Shown: positions 25,840 through 37,900 of the stretch, piece by piece
Layout: each line of letters opens with the position of its first letter
How positions within the stretch are numbered: position 1 is the first letter of the stretch
Source of the DNA: Motacilla alba alba
Lineage: Eukaryota; Chordata; Aves; Passeriformes; Motacillidae
DNA: 64,000 nucleotides
NCBI RefSeq assembly: GCF_015832195.1
Contig: NC_052017.1
Coordinates: forward strand, 53,598,152 to 53,662,151
Direction of reading: 5' to 3'
Translations under genes and position numbers: made by a program
Notes under the pieces: model-generated
What the model saw: only the letters and a program-made list of their open reading frames with translations
Database searches by the model: none
What the model was told of the DNA's origin: nothing

Positions 25840-26010
25840 TGCAAAAAAACTGAAACTGTTCAGCCCATAGAAAAGTTTCCTGGAGGCAGGAAGATGAGTA
25901 CTTACAACCACCAGTTTGGATGATTAAGAGGGAAGCTGTCAGACTACTTTCTGCATTAAGTCAATAAAGACAGGACAAGAAGCAATGAACTAAGAGCAGA
26001 AAACAGGAAA
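25840..26010 (+). mobile_element. Decayed CR1 LINE 3' fragment
   Basis: Words in the order expected for the 3' part of CR1 are present: CTGAAACTGTTCAGCCCATAG (compare the CR1 CTGGGGCTGTTCAGCCTGGAG), a TACTTACAACCACC segment matching the 'CTCTACAACTACC' position, then GACAGGACAAGAAGCAATGA, a well known CR1 word. It lacks the terminal octamer tail, and the reading frame is destroyed. It is older than the CR1 at 29560-30420. Confidence 0.6.
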
Positions 26011-29000
26011 CACTCTGTCTTGTGGAGCACCTGCCTCACTTTTTCCCTTCTCACAATGTCATGATTGTTATCATGACACCTGCAAAATTTTAGGAAAGCA
26101 TGGCTATATTCCACCTAAATTCCATTTCTAAGAAATTATGAGTGGAAAACAGGTGTGTAGGTTTCTTGGGCTGACATATTTTATGGCTAGTTTTTAAACT
26201 TCTATCTTCAGTGCTTTTAGTGGATTACACTAAAAAGTTATTGTTGCTGATTTTACTGTTTTCTTCAAAGAACTGCTAATGGAAACTCAAAATTCCACAG
26301 GTGTTATGTTCAGGGATTTCTGTTTCCACTAAGGTAGATACTTTTATTCTGCCACCCTCTTCCATCTCAGTGAATTATATTATTTGCACATTAGTTGTGC
26401 ATATGAAATTCACTTACTTTAAGCCAGGGAAAACATATTTTCCTAAGTTTCACAGCAAGAATTTACACATTCACCTCTGTTCCTTCTGTATGCCTACATT
26501 TGATGTATTTGCTCAGGGAACAGATACAGTGCAGCGGTGTATATGGCAAATGCCAGGCTGTAATGAACAGAAAATAATCAAGTATGTAAAAGAAGAAGAA
26601 AAGACATTTTGGAAGAGGTTTGGTCTAAACCTCTTTTCACTTACAGCAATAAAATTCCTAACAACTTATTGGTGGATGAGGACCACATAGGGAGCCATAA
26701 CCGAACAAGTTAACACAAACACATTTGGCAGAAAAAATATTTTTTATAGGTAACTGGCGAGTGAAGAATAGGCAATATCACTAAGTTATACTGTGTGAGC
26801 AATCATTAATTGCTCCATTTTAAAATAAACTCTTGATTTCTCATTGTATATACTTAATACATCTCCTCTGTGATTCCTATCACTGAGTACTCTTTTCTCT
26901 TTTCATAAACAAGAATTTTCATTATTTTATCTAGGCACTCTGAGGTCTTATACTTATCACCCTGAACCAAACCTGAAAGTTCTTCAGAAGAAAATCATTT
27001 AAACATGTATGTGGAACACAAAAAATATAGTAGAATTACTCCCTTGCTCAACATTCGGTATGAATTCAAGTACTCTGTCAGATCAGACCTTTTCTGAATT
27101 CATAAATTATTCAAAAATTTTAAGGGTATCTTTTGAGTTACCTAGCTGGGGTAGTTTGCCATGAAGAGTTTTAGAAGTTTACTTACAAGAGAAGATAGAC
27201 AGTAGAAGACCCAGCTCACAGGAGCTGTGGACATCTATGCTTGACCTCATTGAAAATTCAGGGACAACAGAATATTAAGACAGGTTGGAAAACAGCATAA
27301 AACATGTTGTCCCATTATCTAAGTTAGCCATGCTACAGTGAAGTTAAGAGATGGAAACTGATGATTATGGTCTGATTTCACCAAAATAGCAAGAATTACC
27401 AAACTGTTCAAGCGTGGGCTTTTATGAGTATACATATAAAAATGTCTACAAAACAGAACACACATTCTATGATTATTTTCAACCAACCACAAAAAAAAAA
27501 AAAAAAAAAAAAGAAAAAACACCCAAAAAAAATCCCCCAAAAACAAAATCAAAACAAATCAAAACCAAACCAAACCAAAACAAAAAAAAAAACCAAAAAC
27601 CCCCCCAAAAAACAGGGACCAGAAGTCAGTCAGATTCAGTGGAACTGATGATACTACACAACACTCTCACCTAATTCTTATCTTCATTCATGCATGCATT
27701 AGACAGTGGGCTACATAGCAAGCAATGGCAGTTTTCACCTATGACTCAGGAGAGTAGGAGCTATCTTGACCACGTTGCTTTGCTGCCTTGTGCATCAGTT
27801 TCACTTCCAAAAACTGAGGGCAGGCAGTAGCACTTGCTTGGAAGATCAGGAAGGAAAGGTAGGGAAGACAACAAACAGCAACACGACTAAATAAATTCAT
27901 GAGATTTGCTCCTTTCAGATACATTATGGAAGGTGTGATTGTGTTCATTGACAGGGAACTGAACCTGCTGCTCCTGCAAGTCCCTATTTGATCCCAGGTT
28001 TCTATCTACCTGTAAAGATTATAAAGGAAACCTTTTCATCTCCTAAGGTCATTGCTTGCAAAATTTATTTGGTAGCAAAGTTACATCTTTTAGCTAGCAA
28101 TTAGACATCCATGGCTAAACTAAAGAGCAAAGGTTGCCTGGCTTAATCCCTACCCTCAGATTTTGCAACATGGGGTGAATAAATGACGTAAGAACTGCAC
28201 AAGGTTATGTTTATTTATAATACTACATACCCAGCAACTCTAACCTGGAGCACTCCAGAGTGGAAGGATACATTTTTATAATGCCTGTTTCTTCATTAAG
28301 ATTTCATCATCCACCTACGCTAAAAAGCTACTTCCCCTTCACTTTGTTATATCTGCTTTTACCCGCTCCTGTTCTTGCATTATTTTTTTAATCTCCCATT
28401 CCTACTTTACATGCACTCTCAAATTTTAAACAAGCAAAATTTGTGCATTAGTGTGTCTTTTTCATCTATCATTTATGAATGACAGGTTCTTTGGTGCAGC
28501 TTAATGGTATGAGAGAGACATTATTTTAAACATTAAAGTGAAAACCATTTACAACTATGATAAGAGAGGTCTGTTGACATTAAACTTTAAAACATGCACA
28601 AGGTAAAGGCAAGTAGTTGCTCCCAACAGGTGAGAGTACCATGCATGTGCTTTGTAAGGGAGTTTGTTCAACACAAGAGCCGTCTCTTTGTTTTCTCTGT
28701 TTGACAACCTGTAGCATCTGGTGCTTCAAATAATGCATCTGGTAATCAGCAGCCACCGGAGTTTAATGAGTAAAAGGTATTTAGGCCACAGTGCAGAGGA
28801 TTAATTTTTTTAAATTACCATTTTGTTGGAGGAAAATATTTCGTACCATTTACATTGGAAAGAAATAACAAGAAATAAATAAATAAGCCGAACGAGTTAA
28901 AGCTTTCTTTTTACACTTCCTGCTCACACTTTTATCACTTTCACACTGGACTATCACTTCCTTTACTGTCCTCAACCATTAAACCTATACAATTCTGTTG

Positions 29001-29557
29001 TAAGATATTGGCTAACACTTATCTTGCTATAATTTGTTCCACTCTATTCAGCAGCAACGGCATTCTGAGAAGCATCAACATAGTCAGGAATATTGAATAA
29101 ATACATCTGTATTTTATATCATATGTACTTGGACTGAGTACTATTCCTAACACTGTTAGACACACTGATTGAACAGGGGGGGGAAAAGGGATCTTTTGTA
29201 ACTGCTTTCAGTCTGATTTTAGGCCACAGGGAAAATGTAGCAGATCCCTCAGGGTAGAACCATTGCAAGTATGGTACAGCTCAGACAATAGAGAGGATAC
29301 ATACAGAGATTAGCTTTTTCCTATTTACTTTGGAGTCATGCAACTCTCTCAACAACTTGAAAGAGGATGGCAGAACCTTATTGATAAAGCAGACCTCCCA
29401 CAGCAAGAATGAAAACAAAAATCTGGGGCATGGATGACCGATGAGAAAACTCTGATTTTATTGTAAATTTTATAAAAAGTTATTTTCATACAACACTGTA
29501 TTTTTAGTTGCCTCTATTCATACAGCTGCTTTAATCAGCAGTGGTGAAAAAAGTTGT
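26011..29557. other. Unannotated intronic sequence
   Basis: No recognised gene. The 129-codon plus ORF at 26301-26690 has no recognisable domain, Kozak context or splice partner and is treated as chance. It contains the A/C-rich tract at 27491-27614. The part 28640-28900 has several TAAT/ATTA homeodomain-type cores and looks less degenerate than its surroundings; it is discussed as a possible conserved element. Confidence 0.45.
27491..27614. repeat. A-rich (AAAC/AACC) low-complexity tract
   Basis: A 20-base A run is followed by irregular AAAAC, AAACC and CCCCCC blocks. It yields the spurious Lys/Pro-rich ORFs at 27414-27674 and the Phe-rich antisense ORF. This may be a degraded poly(A) tail, but no upstream element body was recognised. 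Confidence 0.88.
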
Positions 29558-29572
29558 GTGTTGCAGTCAACT

Positions 29573-29875
29573 TGCTTGGAGGGAAGGAATAATGGCATCC
29601 AGAGGGACCTTGACAGGCTTGAGATGTGGGCTGAAGCAAACCTTATGAAGTTCAACAAAGCAAAGTGCAAGGTCCTACACCTGGGTCACTGCAATCCCAG
29701 GCACACCAATGGGTTGGGCAGAGAAGTGACTGACAGCAGCCCTAGTAAGAAAGACTTGGGGGTGACAGGCTATGAAAAAACCACACGAGCCAGCTGTGTG
29801 TGCTCACGGCTCAGAAAGCCAATTGAATCCTGGGCTGCATCACAAGGAGCGTGGCCAGCAGGTCAAAGGACGTGA
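29573..29875 (+). pseudogene. CR1 ORF2 reverse transcriptase C-terminal remnant
   Basis: This reading frame corresponds to the region just C-terminal to the CR1 polymerase core, with the recognisable run from GIQRDLDRLEMW to KKDLGV. The frame then departs from the family: the region that should continue through the late ORF2 segment is found only piecemeal in the other two frames (for example 29772-29984). It has no catalytic motif and no start codon of its own. Confidence 0.85.
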
Positions 29876-30397
29876 TTCTGCCCCTCTGCTCACAGGTGAT
29901 CCCACCTGGAGTATGCACAGTTGTGGTGTCCCTAACATAAGAAACACGCGAAACTGTTGGAGCAAGTCCAGGGGAGGACCATGAACTTTGTAAGAGGACT
30001 GGAGCACCTCCCTTATGAACACAGGCTGAGAAAGTAGGGGCTGTTCAGCTTGGTGAAGATCACATGGAGACGTTAAGGCAAATTTCCAGTATCTGAAGGG
30101 GCTCTACAGGAAAGCTGGAGAGGGACTCCTCATCAGGAACTGAAGTGATATGACAAGGAATAATAGGTACAAATTGAAAAAGGGAACATTGAGATTAGAT
30201 ATTAGGAAGAAATTTTTTGCTGGTGGGGAGAGTGATAAGACAGTGGAACAGGTTGCCCAGGGATGTTGGGGATGTCCCAGCCTTGACAGGTTGGGTAAGA
30301 CATTGAGCAACAGGTTGGTAGAGACATCGAGGTGTCTCGGCCCATGGCAGGTGGGGTTGGGACTAGATGATCTTAAAGTCCATTCCAAACCCTTGAT

Positions 30398-30420
30398 ATT
30401 CTATGATTCTGTTATTCTAT
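30398..30420 (+). repeat. CR1 terminal octamer tail
   Basis: ATTCTATG, ATTCTGTT and ATTCTAT follow each other: about three imperfect copies of the CR1 3' octamer recognised by the CR1 reverse transcriptase during priming. Confidence 0.85.
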
Positions 30421-30727
30421 AGTTTGAAATCTCCAAGCGATCTGTGAGTAGAGAACATTGATCACTGATGACAGAAAAATCTAATGAGTCATTCAAGTGG
30501 TTTGCATTACTGACCCACGGAATGTAAGACCCAACCTCCAATATGCTTCTATAAATAGGCAAATAGCCCTTAAGTATCTCTCAAGCATTAAAAAACAATC
30601 CAGGTATTACTTTCCAATATTCATGGAGAGCAACATTTAATTTGAAAAAGAGATCGCTCAGTTTAAAGAAAGAGATGGCATAAAACCTGTGAAAGAATCT
30701 GTTAGAAAAATTATGAACATGACTTAC

Positions 30728-30956
30728 CTTGTAGATTTTGCAATGGCAAAGTCATGATGCCTCCTGCTGCAGCTGCTGCTACCAGTCCTTGGATGTTGGT
30801 GAGATTTGCTGTAGGTAGAGTTAGGACGAGTCCTTGTTGGCCCCCCAGCTGCCCAGCCATGTTGAAAGGAATAAGGATTGGCTGATTCAGGGCTGGAGTG
30901 CCTCCTGGCATCACCCCTGCTACTGCTGAGGCTAACTGTTGGGCTGTCAGTAGTGG
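30728..30956 (-). CDS. POU6F2: POU6F2 internal coding exon B
   Basis: This 229-nt exon encodes 76 codons plus one base of a POU-family (class 6) homeodomain transcription factor. Read on the minus strand it starts PLLTAQQLASAVAGVMPGG and continues through NQPILIPFNMAGQLGGQQG, TLPTANLTNIQGLV, an alanine run and GGIMTLPLQNLQ. This matches the conserved low-complexity N-terminal activation region of vertebrate POU6F2 almost residue for residue, as I remember the family; one visible difference from human is Thr after MPGG. The acceptor is TTTCTTACAG followed by CCA (AG at 30957-30958). The donor is CAAG/GTAAGTC (GT at 30726-30727), a strong consensus. The exon enters in phase 0 and leaves after one base of a codon. 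No DNA-binding domain is encoded here; the POU-specific domain and homeodomain lie on later exons outside the window. The full protein is nuclear and expressed mainly in retina, brain and kidney in other vertebrates. The plus-strand ORF over this exon is an antisense shadow. Confidence 0.96.
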
Positions 30957-31895
30957 CTGTAAGAAACCACAGATACAAACCTATTTTAGTGCGCACAGCT
31001 CAGTATTGCACACTTTCAACCTTCTTGCTTGAGATCTTTTCGTGTTCCATTACAGACATGCACTGCTTCCAGTATCTTAAAGCATTCATTTTCACCAGCA
31101 CAGGAAAGTTTGACAAATATGACAGTCTGAAACTATAAGCCTCAGTCAAACAGCATAGTAGCAATCCCAGCTGAATCTAGACTAGGAAATTCATCACACA
31201 TACATGAAAGATAATTTATGAGCAAAAGAAGACATAACTCAACTTAGTCTACAAGTACCTAAATGCCAACATTTCCCAAAAATTCCTGGTTGTATACTGA
31301 TTGATAATAGCAGAAAACACTAGTGACAACTACCAGAAGCTTTGTGGACCAAGACTGTCCAGGGAAGTGGAAGAATATTTAGTAACTTCTTAGAGTATTG
31401 CTGAACTTGGATAAAATCGTGACATGAGATGGGAAATATTTTAAAATCTAATAAAGTGCAATACTACTATGTCTACGCTTTGCTCTAAAGAAAATAAATA
31501 CCTGGCATAAAATATAATGAAATACCTTTACTAATACAGGAGCTCTGTGTGACAGACATAACTGTCAGAGACAATAATTCTGCATTAAAATTGCACAAAT
31601 TTTCAATATTAAATTATTATATTAATTTCAGAAGTAATTTACATAAGAAATCAAAATATTTTAACTTCCTAAACATGTAAAACTTCTTAGGTTTTATTTT
31701 GGAAAAGCATACAAAATCTAATCCTGCCAAACTTGACTTTTAAAATATACATGATACAGATTCCCTTTTTGTACCACTGAATGCAGCCAAAGAGATTCAC
31801 ATTTTCTACATTACACATATCAAAGATGATCAATCACAGTTATTTATTGTTCATCACGTTGCACATCTCGATTAGTTAAAAGGAAAGAAACTGAC
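30957..31895 (-). other. POU6F2: POU6F2 intron between exons A and B
   Basis: This 939-bp intron is bounded by GT at 31894-31895 and AG at 30957-30958 on the minus strand. It is phase 0, because the codon before it ends complete and the next exon starts with a full codon. A plausible branch-point context (CACTAAAAT) lies about 30 nt before the acceptor, followed by a T-rich tract. I see no repeat or additional coding signal in it. It is very short compared with the two flanking introns, neither of which ends inside the window. Confidence 0.85.
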
Positions 31896-31987
31896 CTGAG
31901 GCCCAACAGGGAATGCAGGATGGGACTGACTGGGTTGGTGCTGGTCTGCTGGGCTTGTATCAGGTAGCACTGTGTTTCCTCTGGCCT
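31896..31987 (-). CDS. POU6F2: POU6F2 internal coding exon A
   Basis: This 92-nt minus-strand exon lies directly upstream of exon B. After two bases that complete a split codon, it reads ARGNTVLPDTSPADQHQ, then PSQSHPAFPVGPQ. The counterpart in mammalian POU6F2 has the same framework (ARGN, DQHQ, SQ.HP, FPVGPQ) with several substitutions, so this exon is clearly orthologous but diverges faster than exon B. The acceptor is TCTGAATTTCAG (AG at 31988-31989), preceded by a pyrimidine-rich run. The donor is CCTCAG/GTCAGT (GT at 31894-31895). The last codon is complete, which joins in frame to the CCA codon of exon B and gives the continuous ...FPVGPQ-PLLTAQQ... peptide. A second AG two bases further in (31986-31987) would give a 90-nt exon, so the 5' edge is uncertain by 2 nt. 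The segment is Pro/Ser/Gln/His-rich and predicted disordered, with no domain. Confidence 0.92.
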
Positions 31988-34900
31988 CTGAAATTCAGAG
32001 AACAGATTGACTTTAATATCAAGCCTGGGGACTGCCACATTACCTTCTACTCTGATGTCACATAACATGAAGCTGAAAATGATATGTTAAAGTGCTTTAT
32101 CAATAACTCAAGCACTCAAATCGCTTATCAGCTGCATAAATTATGCTAACGTTCATTCAGACCAGCCAGCTCATTCAAAGAGTTACAGAAATCTGACAGC
32201 AGTGAAACTGAAGCTATCATCAACCCAGCTAATGTGGGTTGCATTATACATCAATTTACATACAGCACATGAGCACTCCCTGTGTGTAGGAGCTGCATTT
32301 TTTTACGCTTAGGTGAGCATCAGCCATTGCAATTTCTGAAAGCAAAAATTATCTGAAAAACAATCAAGTCACATCTACTTTCTATCTTAATAAAGTATTT
32401 TCTTTTGTCAGTTACTGAGGAAGCAAAGGCTGTACTATGCACAATAAAAAGGCACTATGAAAACTAGTATGTGACAGCTTGTTTTTTTAATTGCATGTGG
32501 AGGATTAGCAAAATTCTGCAAAACCAAGGATTTCCAGCATTTATTGAGATGATCCATATCCAACAATCAAACTATATGCTGGGCACTAATGACTTGCGAA
32601 GCATAGAACAGAGTCTAGCCCTGCTAAAATTTTGCTGAAATCTGCAATACAGATTTGAAAGGAAGGAAGAAAAATAAAAACATCCTATCAGTTGTAAGAA
32701 AGTACCAAGATGTTTTCAAAACTACATTCCAATCCTCCATTTCCTCTGGGTGAAGGGCTAAACTGATTCCCAACTTTTCAGCAATAATGATCAGGCCCAC
32801 ATTGATTTTTGAGTTGGTAAGAATGACAGTAAGTATCAAATGTAGCTGCAAGAGTACTGTAGTTCTTATCAAGAAAACCCTGGCAATGGCATCAGGTTTC
32901 CTGATTGGTATGATATCTTCTGTTTTGTTTTGGTTTGGTTTTTTTTTTTCCTGATGAGTGGTTGAAATTCCATTCTGAGTAAACCTTAACATGATGCTCT
33001 TTTCTAATGTTTGTCCTCTGAATAGCAAGATAATTCAGAAACAGTTTCTTGGCACACCCTTGTGCTGTAAGGGAAAATGATACAATTCTGTCATAAATTT
33101 TAAAGAGGGTATTATCAGCTCATTTAAAACAAATTCTTTTATATATTCTCCAAGGGGAACAACTTATAAATAATGGAAATGTGGAAAAAAATCCCCACCT
33201 TCACCACATTAAGGTTCAAATAAAATTGACGGCTACATATTATTCAATTGACTTCCATCTCTACAGCAAGCTGTCAATCATAACAACATTTTAGAACTGG
33301 ATTAAACAATAAATGTGCAGACTTATTATCCAGAAATCTGAAAATCTGATTAATTTGTAATATCTTTGTGTGGTCTCAAAAATTCAGAAATGGGCATTGC
33401 TTGGGGAATACTTACACATGGTCTATTGAAATATCTGATTTAGAACTAATAAAAATATACAAAGTTGCTGACATTTTATAAAGGGAATTCTACAGAAATA
33501 TGTTTGCCATTTTAATGACCATTTTCATTTAATAATGAGAATAAGCTGACCTATTATAATCAGTGAGGATTCCATCTAGAATTGCCTAGTAACATGAAAA
33601 AAGAGACACAGTCACAAATTTTTTTATCTGCAATTTACTCATTCAAGTCAAATAAAAAGAGAAAAACGTAACTCGATATGCGCACTTCAATGAAAACTGT
33701 TTCTTTCAAATGCATAACAATTCTAGTGCTGATGCCACCCCTAAGACCAAAACCAGGGTTTCCCCAGTATGATTTCCTCCTATTCAAAATAAAGTGCTAT
33801 GTAACTAAAGAAAATTTTTCCTTTGATAATTTCCACATACTGTTATGGTCTTTCTTTTTTAATCTTCCCAGCTGTATGTACAAAGTGACATTAGATCCAA
33901 GGCTCAATTCCAATGGAGATATCACTCCCAACTAAGATCAAATTTTATAAGTCAATTTTGTTTATGTAGTTTTAAGGGCTGTGAGTTTTGCCTATGTGTG
34001 TGATCTAATCAATATTAAAACAAGCTCCTGATCATCTGTCATATCATTAAATCATCCAATGAAATCTCTGGGAAAAGAACAAAACCAAAGTCATTAAAAT
34101 TAAATTTTATTGCATTTTTTATAGCTTGAGCTCTCAGAAAATATGTAAGAAGTTCCGAAGTAATATGCCTGTGTTTCAGTATTCTTTTTTCAATGGTGCT
34201 CATCCAAAGAACCACTGATTTCCGTTATCTGTACCGTAAGGATTTTTGAGTATTTGATCACACAATCTTTACATAACATAAGTTAGTTATATTGGACTAT
34301 CAAGCCAAAATTAATTACACTGCTTTCCTTTCTCATTGTACTAATTGAAATCACAGAGGATTACATTCCTGTCATACAGTTAATCACCACAGATGATTGT
34401 TTTGGGGTTTTTTATTTCAGTGCTCAAATGCTCTGCCTGCTGCTCCTAATTCAGTTCCCATAGGATGCAGTCATCTCAGGAAAACAGCACACACTTTCAT
34501 GTGGTCTTATATGGCATGCTATATGAAATTATCATTTCTGTGTTTTCTGACTGAAATTCTCAGATCTCTCCTGCCCCTTCTAATCTACCTGCTACAACAA
34601 ACACTTAAGAGTCAACAAAATGTACAAGAAAATTTGCCTGCTGGGCTGGCACTAAATACAGTGAAGCAAGAATTTCAGGGTGGTATCTGTTTCATCACAC
34701 AATGACAGCATTTTTTCCTTGCTGTATGCTGCGTTCACTGACACACATAGGTCAATACAGAAGAAGGCAAGGCAGAGCACAAAACATCACTAGAAGGCTA
34801 CTTTTTCTTTTCTGCTTTATATTTCTGACTGGGGAGATTCTCTTGATTTCAGAGGAGTCAGGGAGCTCTGTCTATTTCTGATTTCTCTACTCTTTCTGCT

Positions 34901-37900
34901 TCAGAGATTAATTGCTATGAATTTGGACAAATGCCTTCATTATGACCAACTGCCATATACTGGCAGCACACAATCCCCTACACTGTTTCTTGCCACTGTT
35001 TTCCTGAGTTTATTTGGGAGTTGGTTAATTCTAGATGTTGGAACGACCTCTGCAGGTAAATTATTCCTTTGTCCAAATTCCAGTCCTCACTAATAAAAAT
35101 GCACTGTCAAAATCTAGCCTAGATTTTACACTTGTCTGATCCAGGCCTACTGTTACCTCCTGTTAGGTTATTCTCCAACTCTGCTCAGCCTTCTGTCAGT
35201 GAGGAGTCTGTCAGCAAGGAACCAGGACTTTATAACAACCCCTATGGAGCTGGGGAACTACCAGCAGTACCATCTCTGTTTGCAACTATGTTTTGCAGAA
35301 ATTCTACCTTCATTACAACCCTGACTGCTGGTGCACAAGGGGCAGGGGGAAGGCAGTAGCAGGGCTGCTACTCTGAAAAGAGAGCCAATTCTCCTTAATA
35401 TTGTTTGCCTAGGCAGGGCTCTTATAATAACTGAGTCCTGACAACACAGCCTAAGTCAATGAGTTTGCTCAATAGTACCATATGAACAGACATATTCATT
35501 GCCTTTGCCATAGTACTGCCACAGCTGTAGACAAGGCTTTAATATTTCATAAGGAGTATTCATCATATGTGATTAATCATAAATTAATTATAAATTATAT
35601 AATACATACCTCTCCTCTCACCAAGGGACTGGAAGGGCATGACACAATAAAAAAATTGAAGTGCACTGTAAACACTCTAAAATAGCCTTCTTAAAATAAA
35701 ATATTATTTAAAATAAAGCTAAGTAAAACAAAGGCAACTTTCTTCTCTCCTTATCAAAATGAGAAAAAAATTCCACAAACCAAGTGAAAAGCCATGTTGC
35801 ACAATATCTGGTTTAGAAAAGAGAAAGCAACAAGAGAAACATCAGAAGCAAAAAAAAAAAAAAAAAAAAATCCACATCTCAAGGCCACCAAGCTTCATAC
35901 AAAATTACAGCTGTAAATGTACTGGTTATAAACCACTTTCCATCATTTGCTTCCATTTTGTTTCTTACACATTTTCAGCAACACAACAGGTAACTCAGTT
36001 CTTAGTGTCTCCCAGTGCCCTGTGAAGGTGAGAATGCTCCAATTCCCCACTTTATAAGTAATGGGGAAAAGAGACTCCAATATGGATTCTCAAATAAGGA
36101 CAATTTAGCTGATCTCCTCAGCTCTAGATCCACTGCTGAGGAAGGCATGGGTCGAAACACAAAACTGCTCTGTGGCTCCTTGGTTGCTCCAGGGATACAG
36201 CAGTTCTGACAAAGTTCTGCACATATTCCCCAGCATCCTCACTTGGATGCAATGCCTGTCCCAGCTGCCCTTGTCTCACCTGATCTCCAATGCTTGCAAA
36301 GAACCTGCAGCTGACTGAAAAATGGTATGGAACAGCATCACAGCATGGAGTGCATTAATCTTGTACGTGCAGCTCTTCCCTGGCCCTTCTGTGCATGTGT
36401 GCTTGTGCGTGCTCAAAAGCATGATGCACCCTGGCATCTCTTCTCAAACTCTGCACCAAAGCTCACTCAAAGCCAATGCTCATACCGAAGCATAGCACTA
36501 ATCTCAGCAGATGACCTGGATATGAACAACTTCCTCATGGTCTTCATGAATAAATTCAATATGTCTCACATTTGTATCAAAACCAGGGATACGCTGGACC
36601 ACCTCTCCTTAACACTCAATGCTTTGAAAAATGAGCTGGATCAAATTCAATAATACTAGACTTTCAGTGATCAGAAGAATTTATAAATCCTTCTGAGATA
36701 TAAGAAAATATTTCAAATGCATTAACAAAAGAATACATTTCAAGTAACAGTTGATATTAAATCTTTAGCAAGTTCCACAATGCGACATTAAATTACTTGC
36801 ATTTATCTCTCAGTAACCATAAGAAATCAAAAGTAGACTTTTTTCTTACTCACTGAGACAACTCACATTAAAGATACAGCTTTAAGAATTAAATCATTAG
36901 AGTAAAAATACTGCCTGTGAGAAAAAAGTCTTACATTTTTAAAACTAAAAAAATAATAAATTAAACAGTCTGAGCAAAACATTGCTGCATTTGGATCATA
37001 ATCAAGAGAAAAAAAATAAGGAAATAAAATACACCAACTAATATGATTCAAATTATCAGGTGTGTGTGAAAGTCAATCATCTCTAATTAAAGCAACTCAG
37101 CTCCTCACTAAATGAAACCTTAACTCTCAGCAATTATATCAAGAGCAATCTTGCTGAACAAAATTTAATAGCTGAAAGAAAAAGATTCAACTGATAATGA
37201 AAAAAAAATATAACATTCCCTCTTCATTATGTCACAAACCACCACATTTTGGCTCTTAATTTCAGTACTTTCATTTTCCTATTGCATCAGAGTTTGGACA
37301 TGTCAGGAGGAAGCATGCACAAACTACCACATTGTAAAACCTTAGTAATCAGTTTGTTACACAAAATTTCACAAACACACCTAAATTTTACAATACTTGC
37401 AGAAGATAAAATTGAGATTTTATGCTGATTCCATTTTACATTGGTATTTTCCTATGGTTATCAGAGGAGATATTCCTGCTACCTCAGCAAAGAAAATCAA
37501 TCTCATAAATTATATTAGAATAATTATTCTCCCACTGAAAGATATGAATTTAAGCTTAGACCTTCCATATCTAGTTTGCTAGCTGGTTGTCTCTTTCCAG
37601 TCCATGACCAAGATGTGGCACAAAATTCACTCCTTTGGATTGTATAAAATTTCCCTAGGTATCAGGTTATCACACAGATGATTAAGCAATTAATCTTTTT
37701 CGGCTGACCTGTACTTCAGATTTTTATTTTTTATTTTTAGGCAGTAATTTCACCCTCACAAAGAAACACAAACAAGTGTGTAGAATTCTGGATGTGTGCA
37801 GAATTACTTCTATCACTTGTTAACTCTGAAGCCTAATACAATTGCAATGTTGATGTTATGATTTTTCTGGTCAATCATTTCAACACAACATACAAATGTT

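Larger units (their letters stand above)
29560..30420 (+). mobile_element. CR1 LINE, 5'-truncated, 3' end complete
   Basis: About 860 bp of the 3' end of a chicken-repeat-1 retrotransposon. The first part still translates as the C-terminal region of CR1 ORF2 (the reverse transcriptase protein): IQRDLDRLEMWAEANLMKFN, then KAKCKVLHLG and SKKDLGV. After about residue 75 the frame shifts and stops accumulate. The 3' part keeps the diagnostic order GTGGAACAGGTTGCCCAGGG, GGGACTAGATGATCTTAAAG, CATTCCAAACCC, and ends in the CR1 tail of imperfect ATTCTATG octamers (about 30398-30420). CR1 ends in such octamers rather than poly(A) and makes no target duplication; none was seen. The 5' truncation is typical of CR1. 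Orientation is opposite to POU6F2 and its end is only 307 bp from exon B. The start is approximate. Non-functional. Confidence 0.94.
1..30727 (-). other. POU6F2: POU6F2 intron downstream of exon B (5' part)
   Basis: No sequence resembling the next expected POU6F2 exon (a glutamine-rich segment starting A/T-S-S-L-N) was found on the minus strand here, nor any POU-specific or homeodomain coding sequence. The stretch is therefore inferred to be intronic. It is AT-rich and CpG-poor, with scattered ORFs of 60-130 codons that show no recognisable family and are what chance predicts. Repeats inside it are listed separately. That this is one uninterrupted intron is an inference; a cassette exon too divergent or short to recognise could be present. 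Confidence 0.75.

Noticed and set aside
26301..26690. 129-codon plus ORF
   Set aside because: No family resemblance, AT-driven composition.
27414..27674. Lys/Pro/Asn-rich plus ORFs
   Set aside because: Direct translation of an A/C low-complexity tract.
30878..31138. Plus-strand ORF over exon B
   Set aside because: Antisense shadow of a conserved coding exon; low stop density there comes from the real minus-strand codons.
32624..33028. 134-codon minus ORF close to the POU6F2 exons
   Set aside because: Contains a translated homopolymer tract (KKKPNQNK) and no similarity to POU6F2; not joined by suitable splice sites.
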